A stretch of DNA of 64,000 bases from Occallatibacter riparius (GTDB lineage: Bacteria > Acidobacteriota > Terriglobia > Terriglobales > Acidobacteriaceae): contig NZ_CP093313.1 in assembly GCF_025264625.1 (NCBI RefSeq), positions 5,642,001 to 5,706,000 of the forward strand. Direction: 5' to 3'. A program made the position numbers and the translations under genes. This document shows, in pieces, positions 17,248 through 27,289 of this stretch; positions within the stretch are counted from its first letter, which is position 1, and each line of letters opens with the position of its first letter. A model generated the notes under the pieces. The model did not search any database. It was given only the letters and a program-made list of their open reading frames with translations, and was not told where the DNA came from.

Positions 17248-19374
17248 TTAGCGGCCGGTTGGTGCGGGCGCCGTGGGGGCAACGTTCTGGTTGGTCGCGG
17301 GGACCATGCCGGGAACGTTGGGCACGGCACTGACCGTGCCGCTGGCCGCGTCGTTCATGTTGATGCCGTAGTGCTGCAGCGTGGTGGCCAGCGTCTGGTA
17401 GAGGCCGGCGCGGTCCTTTGCGTAGGCTGCTTCGGCAGCGATCAAATTGTTTTCCGCAGTGGCAAGGCTGCGTTCATACTGCAGAACGTTGGTTGTGGTG
17501 GAGGCGCCGAGATGGAGCTTCTTCTGCTCGGCATCGAGGCTCTGCGTGGCGTAGTCGTGGGCCGCGCGTGAGGCGAGAACCTGGGCGCGGTCGTTGGTGA
17601 GAGCGAACTGCGCGTTGACCACTTGCATGCGGATCTGCGTGTAGAGCTGCTCGAGACGCAGTTCTGACTGGCGGTATTCCATCACCGAGCGTGCCTGGTC
17701 AGCCTGCGCCGGCCGGTTGCGGAGAGGAATGTTCAACGAAAAAGCGACGCCCTTGTCGGGACCTGCTGAATCAACCAACTGGTGCAGCACGTCGCCGTAA
17801 CCAACGGAGGGAACAAGGCCTGCAGGGCACGGGATGAATTTGCCTCCGAAGACGGGATTGCAGTTCAAGTAGGGGCTTTGGGCGCCGCCTACTCCGCTGC
17901 CGCCGTAGTAGGCCTGCACATCGAACACGGGCAGTAGGGCGTTGCGCGTGCCCTTCATGCCGATGGCGTCGTTCTTGAGGGTGAGCACGGCTTGCTCAAG
18001 TTCCGGGCGCTGCTTGAATGCCGTCTGCACGAGTTCGTCGACGGGGGTCTTCTCTTCCGGCAGCTCTTCAAGGCTGATGCGATCGGTGGGAACGATGGGG
18101 GCAGCTACGAGCGCGGGATCATTGAGATTGCGCGCGATGGCCTGCTTCATGACGAGTTGCTGGTATTGGAGGATGTTCCGTGAATTGATCAGGCCCTGCT
18201 TGTCAGTAGCGACGGTGGACTGCGCGTTCACTACGTCGAGGGGTGCCATGGTGCCGATATCGAGCTGCTTGCGGGTGTCGCTCTCAAGCTGGGTGCTCTG
18301 GGCCAGGGCGCGCTCTTTCGCCTGAACGTCTTCATACGCGCTGACCAAGCCCCAGTAGATGTTCTCAACCTGGTTGGTGGTATAGAGAATCTGCTGGCGG
18401 AAGCTGGAATCGGTGATCTTGCGGTTGTTCTCAGCCTGGTACATGAAGCGCTTGTTGACGAAGATTCCAAAACCCTGGAGCAAATGCTGCGTTAGCGAGG
18501 CCTTGAAGCTGGATTGCAGAAGCGGACTGTAGCTATTGAAGGAAAGGTCGCTGGCAGCCCGGCTGTTATTGAATCCGACCTGCAATGCGGTGCCGGTGAC
18601 GAACCCCTGGTTGTAAGCGAAGTTGTAGGTATTCGTGTTCTGCGAGATCACCGGCTCGCCAGCGGAAAACAACGTGTTCGTCTGCAATTGCTTTGCATGG
18701 TCAAACTGAACGGTTCCGGTAAGCGACGGGTCGATGATCTCAGGCAGGGGACCTGCGCTCTGCGTGGACGTGACGAGACCGCCCGCGCCCGACGCGGCTC
18801 CGCCCGAGCCTCCAGTGGTACCGCCCGGGCCGCCGCCTGACACTAATGTCGATCCGCCGCCGCCCAGTGTGTTGGCAACCACGCCTGAGTTGACGCCACG
18901 CAGGGCTGAACCTGCCTTGCTGCGCAGCACGTCGGTATCGGCGATGTCGAGGTTGTAACGGGCAATCGCGATATCGTAGTTATTCTCGATTGCGAGCGCA
19001 ATCGCGTCAGAGAGGCTCAGGTAGATCTTGCCGTCCTTGACGAGGTTGTCGAGCCGGACGGAGTTGACGAAGCTGGCAGCTGAGATATCGGTCGGCGAAT
19101 ACATCTTCCAGAATTTCCCGGTGATGTCGCCTTTGGGCTGGCTGAAGTCGTGCTGGCTCTGGCGCAGCGGGGTTGCCGAGGTCGCGACGGGCTCGGGGGC
19201 CGCGGGCAGCCCGGAGGATGCCTTGGTCCGCGCTGGATTGGCAGATTGTTGAGCGAAGCCCGAGGGAACACCCGAAATAAGCGTCAGCATGACGGCGGCC
19301 GCAGCGCGCAGTGTCCCGCGCCGATTTTGTGCAGGTTGCTGGCGCTTAAACACACCTGTACCGAAAGAATGCAT
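17248..19374 (-). CDS. TolC-family outer-membrane protein
   Basis: 708 residues with an N-terminal signal peptide (basic start, 'AAAAVMLTLISGVPSGFAQQ') and two outer-membrane-efflux repeats (about 115-400 and 430-670), with the long helices typical of TolC ('RQQILYTTNQVENIYWGLVS', 'AEQKKLHLGASTTTNVLQYE'). A Gly/Ser-rich linker of about 40 residues near 175-210 (GGGGSTLVSGGGPGG...) and a Pro/Val-rich tail are unusual additions. It probably forms the exit duct of an export or efflux machine; no partner pump is adjacent. The start ATG at 19374 is well supported (GGAGAGG upstream). Confidence 0.9.
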   Translation of the reverse strand: MHSFGTGVFKRQQPAQNRRGTLRAAAAVMLTLISGVPSGFAQQSANPARTKASSGLPAAPEPVATSATPLRQSQHDFSQPKGDITGKFWKMYSPTDISAASFVNSVRLDNLVKDGKIYLSLSDAIALAIENNYDIAIARYNLDIADTDVLRSKAGSALRGVNSGVVANTLGGGGSTLVSGGGPGGTTGGSGGAASGAGGLVTSTQSAGPLPEIIDPSLTGTVQFDHAKQLQTNTLFSAGEPVISQNTNTYNFAYNQGFVTGTALQVGFNNSRAASDLSFNSYSPLLQSSFKASLTQHLLQGFGIFVNKRFMYQAENNRKITDSSFRQQILYTTNQVENIYWGLVSAYEDVQAKERALAQSTQLESDTRKQLDIGTMAPLDVVNAQSTVATDKQGLINSRNILQYQQLVMKQAIARNLNDPALVAAPIVPTDRISLEELPEEKTPVDELVQTAFKQRPELEQAVLTLKNDAIGMKGTRNALLPVFDVQAYYGGSGVGGAQSPYLNCNPVFGGKFIPCPAGLVPSVGYGDVLHQLVDSAGPDKGVAFSLNIPLRNRPAQADQARSVMEYRQSELRLEQLYTQIRMQVVNAQFALTNDRAQVLASRAAHDYATQSLDAEQKKLHLGASTTTNVLQYERSLATAENNLIAAEAAYAKDRAGLYQTLATTLQHYGINMNDAASGTVSAVPNVPGMVPATNQNVAPTAPAPTGR

Positions 19375-19748
19375 GATTCCTCTCCACGATCAGTTGAGGC
19401 ATGTGGGGTGCCATTCACAAAGACGTCCGGAGACGAACTCTGGACGCAAATTTTCGCTGCCCACAGTGGATAATCGCGTTCCAATCAACGTCCCACCCAC
19501 AAAAACGGTCTGCCGGGAGCCGGACTTGGGGGCGCGAGCACCTCACATCGGACAATACGCGCCGAGGTTGGGATTCGTTCCACAACTGCGCGACTGGTAA
19601 ATCAAGAGAATTTCGAAAAATTGAGTATATCGGACTAGGGGTTGCGGGGCGGGGCGGGGAGCGAGGTCGAGTACCCTGTTAGACACAGGCACCAGGGACC
19701 AGGGATTAGAGAAGCAGGGACGAGAGGCTAGAGGAGCCGGGCGGCGGC
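19375..19748. other. divergent intergenic region with AGGGA-type repeat
   Basis: No gene seen. It separates the TolC-family gene (minus) from truA (plus). Near its right end, 19681-19712, is an imperfect tandem 'acaggcaccagggaccaggg' plus 'attagagaag', akin to the repeats around the S23 gene and after aroA. A G-rich tract 'ggggcggggcgggg' lies at about 19645-19659. Confidence 0.45.
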
Positions 19749-20585
19749 ATGCAGAACTGGAAGGTGATCGTCTCTTACGACGGCACGGACTATAGCGGGT
19801 GGCAGGTGCAGCCGGGGCGGGCTACGATCCAGGGCGAGTTGCAGGCGGCGCTGGGACGGGTGACGGGCGAGTCGCCGCTGCCGCAGGGGTCGGGGCGGAC
19901 CGATGCGGGGGTCCATGCGCTGGGGCAGGTGGCGAGTTTTGGGCTGGCAGCGCCAATTCCAGCGGACAATCTGCGGCGCGCGCTGAACCGGACGCTGCCG
20001 GCGGCGATCCGGGTTGTGGAGACCATGGTGGTTCCGGCGGCGTTTCACGCGCGGCACTCGACCGTGGCGAAAACATACGAGTACAGGGTCTTTCTGGAAA
20101 GGCGACGGACCGGGCCTGATGAGGCCGATCCGAGCTATGCCGTGGTGTGCCCACCGTTTCTGGCACGGTATGTGTACTCGTATCCGTGGCCGCTCGACTT
20201 TGGGGAACTGGAACGAGCCGCGGCGTCGTTTGTGGGGACGCACGATTTTCTGAGCTTTGCGGCTACGGATCCGGACGAGACGACGCGCTCGGCGGCAGAT
20301 AACGAGGAAGACATGACTACGCTCGGTGCCGTGCGGACGGTTTATCGGTCCTGGTGGGAACAGAAACAGACGGACGAGGGGACCATGCTGTTCTATCGAG
20401 TCCGCGGGAACGGATTTCTGCACCATATGGTGCGGAACCTGGTGGGGACGATGCTGGACGTGGGGCGCGGATACCGGCGCGCGGAGGAGATTCCGGGGAT
20501 GATTGCGGCAAAGGCCCGGGCTGCGGCCGGGCCGACTGCGCCGCCGCAGGGGTTGTTTCTGCACTCGGTGGAGTACCCAGAGTAA
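19749..20585 (+). CDS. truA: tRNA pseudouridine synthase A
   Basis: Isomerises uridines 38-40 in the tRNA anticodon arm. The 278-residue protein has the catalytic Asp-52 in 'GSGRTDAGVHALGQV', the N-terminal strand 'VIVSYDGTDYSGWQVQP', and the late motif 'FYRVRGNGFLHHMVRNLVGT'. Length is typical. The start MQNWKVIVSYDGTDY matches homologues. The last 153 bases (20433-20585) are present a second time at 23237-23392, beyond the next gene, which makes this region a rearrangement junction. Confidence 0.95.
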   Translation: MQNWKVIVSYDGTDYSGWQVQPGRATIQGELQAALGRVTGESPLPQGSGRTDAGVHALGQVASFGLAAPIPADNLRRALNRTLPAAIRVVETMVVPAAFHARHSTVAKTYEYRVFLERRRTGPDEADPSYAVVCPPFLARYVYSYPWPLDFGELERAAASFVGTHDFLSFAATDPDETTRSAADNEEDMTTLGAVRTVYRSWWEQKQTDEGTMLFYRVRGNGFLHHMVRNLVGTMLDVGRGYRRAEEIPGMIAAKARAAAGPTAPPQGLFLHSVEYPE

Positions 20586-20733
20586 CGAGCGGGCTGATCT
20601 GCGACAGGCTCTATCTACCTGTGCGTACCCTGCCGACACTGATAGATTTCTTACCAAGCCGGAACGGCGAGCGCCGGACGCGCCAGCCGGGGAGCGCCTT
20701 CCCCAATCAGCGCCCAGGATAGGAATATCGAGG

Positions 20734-23163
20734 ATGAACAACGTGCGGCAGGATCTGAAGTATTCTCTGCGCCAGCTGCTGCGGGCAAAGGTGTTCACGG
20801 CTGCCGCTGTTCTCACGGTGTGCCTGGGCATCGGTTGCAACACGGCTATTTTCAGCGTGGTGTATGCGGTGCTGATTCGGCCGCTTCCCTTCCCCGCGGC
20901 CGACCGGCTGGTGCTCATTTACGAGCAGGCGGCGAAGTTCCCCACGCTGTCGGCCTCTTTCCAGAACTATCGCGATTGGAAAGCGCAGAGCACGTCGTTC
21001 GAGGAGTTCGGAGCCGTGCGTCCGGTAACGGTTTCGCTGACCGGCATGGGAGAGCCAGAACAGATTCCGGCGGAGATGATCAGCGGGAATCTGCTGCACC
21101 TGCTGGGAGTGGATGTGGTGACGGGGCGGGGCCTTGGCGAGGCAGACGACAAGCCGGCCTCGCCGGCCGTGGCTCTGCTGGGCTATGGAATGTGGCAGCG
21201 CAAGTTCGGCGCGTCGCAAGGAGCGCTGGGCCAGAGCATCAAGCTCAACGGCCAGGCGTATACCGTCGTCGGCGTGTTGCCCAGGGATTACGAAATGCTG
21301 CAGCAGCGGCCCGACGCTGTGATTGCGATGGCTCCGTGGGCTGCAACACTGCCCGACGATCGCTCATGGCATCCAGGGATTTTTCCGGTAGCTCGCCTGC
21401 GCAACGGAGTGTCCCTGGCCGCGGCGCAATCGGAGATGAGCGGTATTGCGAAGCGGCTTCTCAAGCAATATCCGACCGACAACATTGCGCTCGATGCCCA
21501 GGTGAAGGGCATGCACGAGCAGTTGGTCAGCAGTTCGCGGACGGTTCTGATCATGCTCTCAGTAGCGGTGGGATTCGTGCTGCTCATTGCCTGCGGCAAT
21601 GTTGCGAATCTGCTTCTGACGCGGGCCGCGGCGCGACGGCGCGAGATCACGATTCGCCGCTCTCTGGGCGCGACCACGTGGGCACTGGTGCGGCAGTTGC
21701 TGATCGAAGGGTTGGTGTTGTCCGGGATGGGAGCGCTGATCGGGATCGGCGTGGCATACGCGCTTTTGCCGTGGCTGGTGCGGCAGGCGGGCAGCGCGCT
21801 TCCGCCGAACACCCCGGTGCAGATCAATCTGCCTGTCCTGCTGTGCACCGCCGCCCTGTCTATCGCAGCGGGAGTTCTGTTCGGAATGGCGCCGGCCGGT
21901 CAGGTGCAGAACCTCGACCTGCGCGGAATCTTGAGCGAAACCGATCGCGGAACGGTAAGCCGCGGCTCGCGGATGCTGCGTGATGCGCTGGTGATTGCGG
22001 AGATATCGCTCGCGCTGCTGCTGCTAGTGGGCGCAGGATTGTTTCTGCGCAGCCTGTCGCAACTGGCTAACGTGCAGCTTGGCTTCGCCGAGGATCACCT
22101 TCTGGTGGCGGACCTGCCTGTGGGCGCGCAGTATAAGGAGGGAGCCGCGGCGCCGATGAATTTCTATGAGAATGCGATCCGCGAACTGGCTCGTTTGCCC
22201 GGCGTAAGTGCGGTTGGCGCGGCGTCGTTCCTTCCAGTTAACGGAAATGGATCGATGCTGCACTTCAACATTGAGGGCCGGCCGCCGCATAACGCTTCTG
22301 AATACATACTGGCCAACTATCGTGCGGTAAGTGGAGGGTATAAGGATGCGCTCCGCTTGCCGCTCACGGAAGGCCGCTGGGTTACGGATGCCGATCGCGA
22401 GGGCTCCCCGGCGGTTGTGGTCATCAACCAGACCATGGCGCGCACGTTCTTCCCTGGACAGGATCCGCTGGGCAAACGCATGCAGGTGGGCGCGATTCCC
22501 GATGCAACGGTGCCGTGGATGACGATCGTCGGCGTGGTCGGGGATGTGAAGCAGTCGCTGGTGGCCGACTCGGCGAGCGAGATGTACGTGCCTTATCGCC
22601 AGGCGAATGTGGTACTGCCTGTCCGCACCATGAGTGTCGTCGTACGAACGGCATACGATCCTCACGTGGTGGCGGCAGCACTTACAGACGCGGTGCATCG
22701 TGTGGATGCAAACCAGCCCGTGGTCCGCATCAGGACTATGGAAGAAAACGTGGCGCAGAATTTTGCCGCTCCCAGGTTCCGCAGTCTCTTGTTATCGATC
22801 TTTGCGGGGATCGCGCTGGTCATTGCGTGCGTTGGCATCTACGGGGTGATGGCTTACAGCACGCTGCAGCGGACAACGGAGATGGCGATACGCATGGCTC
22901 TGGGATGCAGCACTTCCAAAGTCTTTCTGATGGTGATCAAAGACGGCCTCCGCAAAATCGCGTATGGGGTCGTCATCGGGCTCGCTCTTGGACTGGTGTT
23001 GGCGCGGTCCGTCAAATCGCTGCTATTTGGCGTATCCACGACAGATAGCGTGACGCTGGCGGTATCCATATCTCTGATTGCCGCCACGGGCATGTTGGCC
23101 TGCGTGATACCGGCGATCCGGGCTGCGCGCGTACCGATCGTGGAGACGATACGGGAGAATTAA
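20734..23163 (+). CDS. MacB/FtsX-like permease, acidobacterial duplicated orphan permease (ADOP) type
   Basis: 809 residues in the classic ADOP layout. It starts 'VRQDLKYSLRQLLRAKVFT', then the first helix 'AVLTVCLGIGCNTAIFSVVY', a MacB periplasmic core domain (about 45-250), an FtsX domain of three helices (about 275-400, with 'LLTRAAARRREITIRRSLGA'), a second periplasmic domain, and a final FtsX domain (about 680-809, 'RTTEMAIRMALG'). It has no ATPase domain and no adjacent ATPase gene. Acidobacterial genomes carry many such genes of unknown substrate. Start ATG at 20734 with AGGA nearby; upstream codons overlap truA. It lies between the full truA and a truA 3' fragment. Confidence 0.9.
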   Translation: MNNVRQDLKYSLRQLLRAKVFTAAAVLTVCLGIGCNTAIFSVVYAVLIRPLPFPAADRLVLIYEQAAKFPTLSASFQNYRDWKAQSTSFEEFGAVRPVTVSLTGMGEPEQIPAEMISGNLLHLLGVDVVTGRGLGEADDKPASPAVALLGYGMWQRKFGASQGALGQSIKLNGQAYTVVGVLPRDYEMLQQRPDAVIAMAPWAATLPDDRSWHPGIFPVARLRNGVSLAAAQSEMSGIAKRLLKQYPTDNIALDAQVKGMHEQLVSSSRTVLIMLSVAVGFVLLIACGNVANLLLTRAAARRREITIRRSLGATTWALVRQLLIEGLVLSGMGALIGIGVAYALLPWLVRQAGSALPPNTPVQINLPVLLCTAALSIAAGVLFGMAPAGQVQNLDLRGILSETDRGTVSRGSRMLRDALVIAEISLALLLLVGAGLFLRSLSQLANVQLGFAEDHLLVADLPVGAQYKEGAAAPMNFYENAIRELARLPGVSAVGAASFLPVNGNGSMLHFNIEGRPPHNASEYILANYRAVSGGYKDALRLPLTEGRWVTDADREGSPAVVVINQTMARTFFPGQDPLGKRMQVGAIPDATVPWMTIVGVVGDVKQSLVADSASEMYVPYRQANVVLPVRTMSVVVRTAYDPHVVAAALTDAVHRVDANQPVVRIRTMEENVAQNFAAPRFRSLLLSIFAGIALVIACVGIYGVMAYSTLQRTTEMAIRMALGCSTSKVFLMVIKDGLRKIAYGVVIGLALGLVLARSVKSLLFGVSTTDSVTLAVSISLIAATGMLACVIPAIRAARVPIVETIREN

Positions 23164-23236
23164 CTTAGCCGTTGCCCGCTCAGGGCCATGCCGCAACCGG
23201 AGCGAGATTCTGCCCGGAATTATCCACTCCGAGGGG

Positions 23237-23392
23237 CGGAACCTGGTGGGGACGATGCTGGACGTGGGGCGCGGGTACCGGCGGGCTGAGGAGATTTTGG
23301 GCATGATCGCGGCGCGGGCGCGGGCGGCAGCCGGGCCTACGGCGCCTCCACAGGGGCTTTTTCTGCACTCGGTGGAGTACCCCGACGTTTGA
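23237..23392 (+). pseudogene. truA: second copy of the truA 3' end
   Basis: 156 bases repeat the end of truA (20433-20585) in frame, from 'RNLVGTMLDVGRGYRRAEE' through 'QGLFLHSVEYP' to a stop (TGA 23390-23392), with several mostly synonymous differences and a two-residue different end (DV versus E). There is no start and no upstream truA sequence: homology begins abruptly at 23237. The permease gene is therefore bracketed by direct copies of this segment. Confidence 0.9.
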
Positions 23393-23617
23393 TGGAATTC
23401 CCAAAACGGCACGTCCAGGCGCAGCCTTCGTTCGCCCACTGCATTTACTCAATGCAAAAATCGATGATTTCGCATAGGATTGTGCATTCAAAAGAAACAG
23501 TCCCTCCGGCGGCGGAGACCTATGTATAGATGGGCTTCTGGGCCAACTTATGGACATGGGCCAATTTTCCCAGTCTGTGAATACACGTTCGCTCGCGTTG
23601 CCGAGCGGTCGTCAGCG

Positions 23618-25918
23618 ATGAGTTTCTTGTTGCGCAGACTGCGGGTTTTCTGCGTCTCATGGATGGTCGCCGGTTGGGCAGTGGCGGCCTGGGCGGGACC
23701 TTCTCAGGAATCTCCAACGAGCTCAGGATCAGTGTCCGCCCAAGGCACGCTGACGATGCTGCGGCAGGTTGCCGCACTCGACAACTCAATAGCGAAGCAG
23801 GGCCTTCCGGTCGACTTCGAAGCAACGGTTATCTTCTCAAGGGGTTTCGAGAACCTCCTGTTTGTGCAGGAAGGCAGCGATGCCATTTTTGTGCGTCCGC
23901 CTTCGCGCGACAACTACGCACCGGGCGATCTTATCCGCATTCACGGCAAGACGCAGAACAGCTTCCGGCCGATCGCGCTGAGCGACAAGATCACCGTGAC
24001 CGGTCACGGCGAGTTGCCAAAGCCGGTGGAGGCGAGCTTCTGGGACCTGGTAAAGGCAGACCTGGATTGCCACCGGGTGACAGCGCGCGGGCGAGTGCGT
24101 TCGGCCGATATGGGCAACCCTCACGATGGCAGGGTTGATACCGCCCGGCTGCAACTGGTGACGGAGGGCGGCCACTTCGAAGTCGATGTCAACTCCGGCG
24201 ATCGAGCCGCTCTGCAAGGGCTGCTGGATGCGGAGGTTGAAGTCAGCGGCGCGGCTGCCGGGAAGTTCGACGACAAAATGCAGCAAACCGGTGCGGTGAT
24301 ATATGTAGCGCGCCTGGATGATATTCGCGTGCTGAAGCGCGACGGGAAAGCCATCAGAGACCTGCCCATTATGCCAATGGACCGGATCCTCGAAGGGCAT
24401 CGCGTAACGGATACGTCAGTGCGGGTGAAGGTGCACGGCACCATCACCTATTACCAGCCGGCTGTGGCGGTAGTGCTGCAGGATGGCAACAAAAGCTTGT
24501 GGATCGAGACGCACACACGAGACAACCTGACCATCGGCAATCAGGCGGATGCAACCGGCTATCCCGACGAGCATGACCGCATCCTGACGCTGGCGGACGG
24601 AGAGATCCGAGATCTGCAGATTCCTGGAGTGGTGAAGCCGCTCGAGGCCACCTGGGAACAGCTCGCGTTCTGGAGCACGAACACCCCCGTCGGCCATGAG
24701 AACGACCTTGTCTCGATCCAGGGGCGGCTGGTGACGAAGGTGCGCGAGCCTTCACAGGACGAATACGTGCTGGACGCAGGCGGGCGCCTGTTCTCCGCAA
24801 TCCTTCGGCATGCTGGAAGAGACGTGGCACCGATGGCGCAGTTGCCGGTCGGCGCGATGGTGCGGGTTACAGGAATCTGCACGATACCGGATTTAACGGC
24901 CATCAATCCCGGTGGCTATGTGCCTTTCGAGATTCTGCTTCGAACGCAGGAGGACTTGCTGATGATTGAGAATCCGCCGTTGCTGAGCGTGCGGAACTTG
25001 ATCATTCTGGCGGGCATTCTGCTGCTGATCGCCGTGGTGGCAATGATCTGGGGCTGGAGGCAGGAGCGCAAGGTGCACCACCAGGCCGACGCCATGGCGC
25101 AGCTGGAGCAGCGCCGCAGCGCGATCCTGGAGAGCATCAATCATGCGCGTCCGCTGGCCGAAGTGCTGGAGCATATCACGGAGCTGGTTTCCTCAAGCCT
25201 GAACGGAGCACCCTGCTGGATTGAAGTGGCGGACGGCGCAACGCTGGGGCGCAAACCGGCAGCGGGCGCGGGGCCCGCCATCACGCAGGAGCTGACCAGT
25301 CAGTCCGGCGTAAAACTGGGGAAGATTCACGTGGCAACGAAGCTTGCGGCGGGGCTGCGGGCGCTGGAGACGGGAGCGCGCGTAGCGGTGCTGGCCATCG
25401 AGACAAACCGGCTCTACGCCGACCTGACATACCGGTCTGAGTTCGATGCGCTGACGGATGCACACAACCGGTTCTCGCTCGATCGGGCATTGGACAAACA
25501 GGTGAGCCGCGCGCGGACGAATGCGACGATCTTTGGGCTCATCTATATCGACCTGGACGAGTTCAAACAGGTGAATGACGAGTACGGGCATCATGTCGGC
25601 GATCTTTATCTGCAGGAGATAGCGGCGCGGCTGAAGCGACAGTTGCGACCAGGCGATATGCTGGCGCGGCTGGGCGGAGACGAGTTCGCAATCCTGGTGC
25701 CGGATGCGCACAATCGTCGCGTTGTGGAAGAGATCGCGCGCAGGCTGGAGTCCTGCTTCGCAGCACCGGCGGAGCTTGAAGGGAATACGCTCACGGGATC
25801 GGCGAGCGTTGGCATTGCGGTGTATCCGGAAGATGGCGCGAGCAGCGACGAATTGCTGAAGACTGCCGATGCCGCGATGTACGTGAAGAAGAAGACAAGA
25901 ACCTCTGCGAAAGCCTAG
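23618..25918 (+). CDS. membrane-bound diguanylate cyclase (GGDEF)
   Basis: 766 residues. Signal/anchor at the start ('VFCVSWMVAGWAVAAWA'), a periplasmic part of about 430 residues with repeated OB-like/beta segments, one transmembrane helix near 463-483 ('LIILAGILLLIAVVAMIWGW'), a cytoplasmic GAF-like stretch, and a C-terminal GGDEF domain (about 605-766). The active-site motif 'LGGDEFAIL' (GGDEF at residue 686) is intact, so c-di-GMP synthesis from two GTP is expected. The inhibitory I-site RxxD (RPGD) lies five residues before it, so product inhibition is likely. The input signal is presumably periplasmic. Start ATG at 23618 chosen for the signal sequence; the frame is open upstream. Confidence 0.92.
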   Translation: MSFLLRRLRVFCVSWMVAGWAVAAWAGPSQESPTSSGSVSAQGTLTMLRQVAALDNSIAKQGLPVDFEATVIFSRGFENLLFVQEGSDAIFVRPPSRDNYAPGDLIRIHGKTQNSFRPIALSDKITVTGHGELPKPVEASFWDLVKADLDCHRVTARGRVRSADMGNPHDGRVDTARLQLVTEGGHFEVDVNSGDRAALQGLLDAEVEVSGAAAGKFDDKMQQTGAVIYVARLDDIRVLKRDGKAIRDLPIMPMDRILEGHRVTDTSVRVKVHGTITYYQPAVAVVLQDGNKSLWIETHTRDNLTIGNQADATGYPDEHDRILTLADGEIRDLQIPGVVKPLEATWEQLAFWSTNTPVGHENDLVSIQGRLVTKVREPSQDEYVLDAGGRLFSAILRHAGRDVAPMAQLPVGAMVRVTGICTIPDLTAINPGGYVPFEILLRTQEDLLMIENPPLLSVRNLIILAGILLLIAVVAMIWGWRQERKVHHQADAMAQLEQRRSAILESINHARPLAEVLEHITELVSSSLNGAPCWIEVADGATLGRKPAAGAGPAITQELTSQSGVKLGKIHVATKLAAGLRALETGARVAVLAIETNRLYADLTYRSEFDALTDAHNRFSLDRALDKQVSRARTNATIFGLIYIDLDEFKQVNDEYGHHVGDLYLQEIAARLKRQLRPGDMLARLGGDEFAILVPDAHNRRVVEEIARRLESCFAAPAELEGNTLTGSASVGIAVYPEDGASSDELLKTADAAMYVKKKTRTSAKA

Positions 25919-25961
25919 CTCGGCGAAGACATCGCCGCTGCTGCTACCCTGAAAAGTGGGT

Positions 25962-27230
25962 ATGCCTCTGTCGTCAGTTCCTTCCGCCTACTCTCGAGTC
26001 ACCACTCTGGCAGCCAAGCGGGCCATTCATGCGGCCTTTGCGTGGCTGCACGCCAATGCGAAGACCATACTGGATTGGCAGATGGAATTGTGCGCGATTC
26101 CAGCGCCGCCGTTTGGCGAGCAGGCGCGGTCGCAATGGATGGAGGCGCGGTTCCGGGAGATCGGCCTTGACGGGGTGACCATTGATGAGGTGGGCAATGT
26201 GCTGGGTTTATTGCCATCGCCGCACCTGAGCCCGGAGAGCACCGGACATGTGGTGGTGCTTTCGGCACATCTGGATACGGTGTTTCCTGCGGAGACTCCG
26301 CTGCAGCCTCAGGTGCGCCTGGTAGATGGAAGCGAGCGCATTGAAGCGCCCGGCTCGTGCGACAACGGTGCAGGCGTGGTAGGCATGATGGCGATTGCGC
26401 AGGCGCTGGTGAAGTCGAAGGCGGAGTTACCTGCGGCGTTGCTCTTTGTGGGCAACGTGGGCGAGGAAGGCGAAGGCGACCTGCGCGGCGTGCGGCACTT
26501 GTATCAGCAGCCAGCGCTCGCCGGGCGGATTGCGGCACACATCGTGCTGGACGGAGCGGGCTCGGACGCCGCTGTAACGCAGGCGCTGGGAAGCAAGCGC
26601 TACCAGATCACGATCAGCGGACCGGGCGGGCATAGCTTCACTGATTCGGGGACGCCGAATCCGATTACGGCGATGGGTTCGGCGCTCGCGGCACTGGCAG
26701 CTACACCGCTGCCGGATGATCCGCGGACGACGCTGAATGTGGGAACCATTCACGGCGGGACGAGCGTGAATTCGATTCCGGAGAGCGCCGTGGCGACAGT
26801 TGATTTCCGATCGACCAGCGCCGATGAGCTGGTGCGGCTGGAAGTGGCGCTGCACCGCGCGGTAGAAGATGCGGTTGAGCACTGGAACAGGCGCACGGCG
26901 CCGGCGAACCGGCTACGCGGATTACTGAGTTACAAGATCGATATGATTGGCAACCGGCCGGCAGCGATGCTGCCGGATCAATCGCCGATCCTGGAGGGGT
27001 TGCGCGCGGTGGACCGCCATCTTGGTTTGAGTTCCGGAGCGCGACTGGGCTCGACGGATGCGAATATTCCGATCTCGCTAGGGGTGCCTTCGCTCTCGCT
27101 GGGAGCAGGCGGCGATGGTGGCGGTGCGCACACGGTGGCGGAGTGGTATTCCACCAAGGATCGCGAGACAGGCCTGCGGCGCATTCTGCTGCTGACGGCG
27201 GCGATGCTGGAGTGGGCCGCCGAGCAGTAG
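25962..27230 (+). CDS. M20-family metallopeptidase
   Basis: About 422 residues, cytoplasmic, with dinuclear zinc peptidase motifs in order: 'VVLSAHLDTVFP' (His/Asp), 'SCDNGAGVVGMMAI' (bridging Asp), 'VGNVGEEGEGDLRG' (catalytic Glu pair), 'GPGGHSFTDSGTPNP' (dimerisation-domain His), 'LGSTDANIP' and 'GGAHTVAEWYS' (last His). This is the pattern of M20 peptidases/deacylases of the tripeptidase type. Natural substrate unknown. Start at ATG 25962 or GTG 25956. It lies on the same strand as the cyclase before it and the amidohydrolase after it. Confidence 0.92.
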   Translation: MPLSSVPSAYSRVTTLAAKRAIHAAFAWLHANAKTILDWQMELCAIPAPPFGEQARSQWMEARFREIGLDGVTIDEVGNVLGLLPSPHLSPESTGHVVVLSAHLDTVFPAETPLQPQVRLVDGSERIEAPGSCDNGAGVVGMMAIAQALVKSKAELPAALLFVGNVGEEGEGDLRGVRHLYQQPALAGRIAAHIVLDGAGSDAAVTQALGSKRYQITISGPGGHSFTDSGTPNPITAMGSALAALAATPLPDDPRTTLNVGTIHGGTSVNSIPESAVATVDFRSTSADELVRLEVALHRAVEDAVEHWNRRTAPANRLRGLLSYKIDMIGNRPAAMLPDQSPILEGLRAVDRHLGLSSGARLGSTDANIPISLGVPSLSLGAGGDGGGAHTVAEWYSTKDRETGLRRILLLTAAMLEWAAEQ

Positions 27231-27289
27231 CGCGCTCTACGGAGCGGCAGCGCTCTGCGGAGGGGTCGCGCTCTGCTACACTTGCGCCG

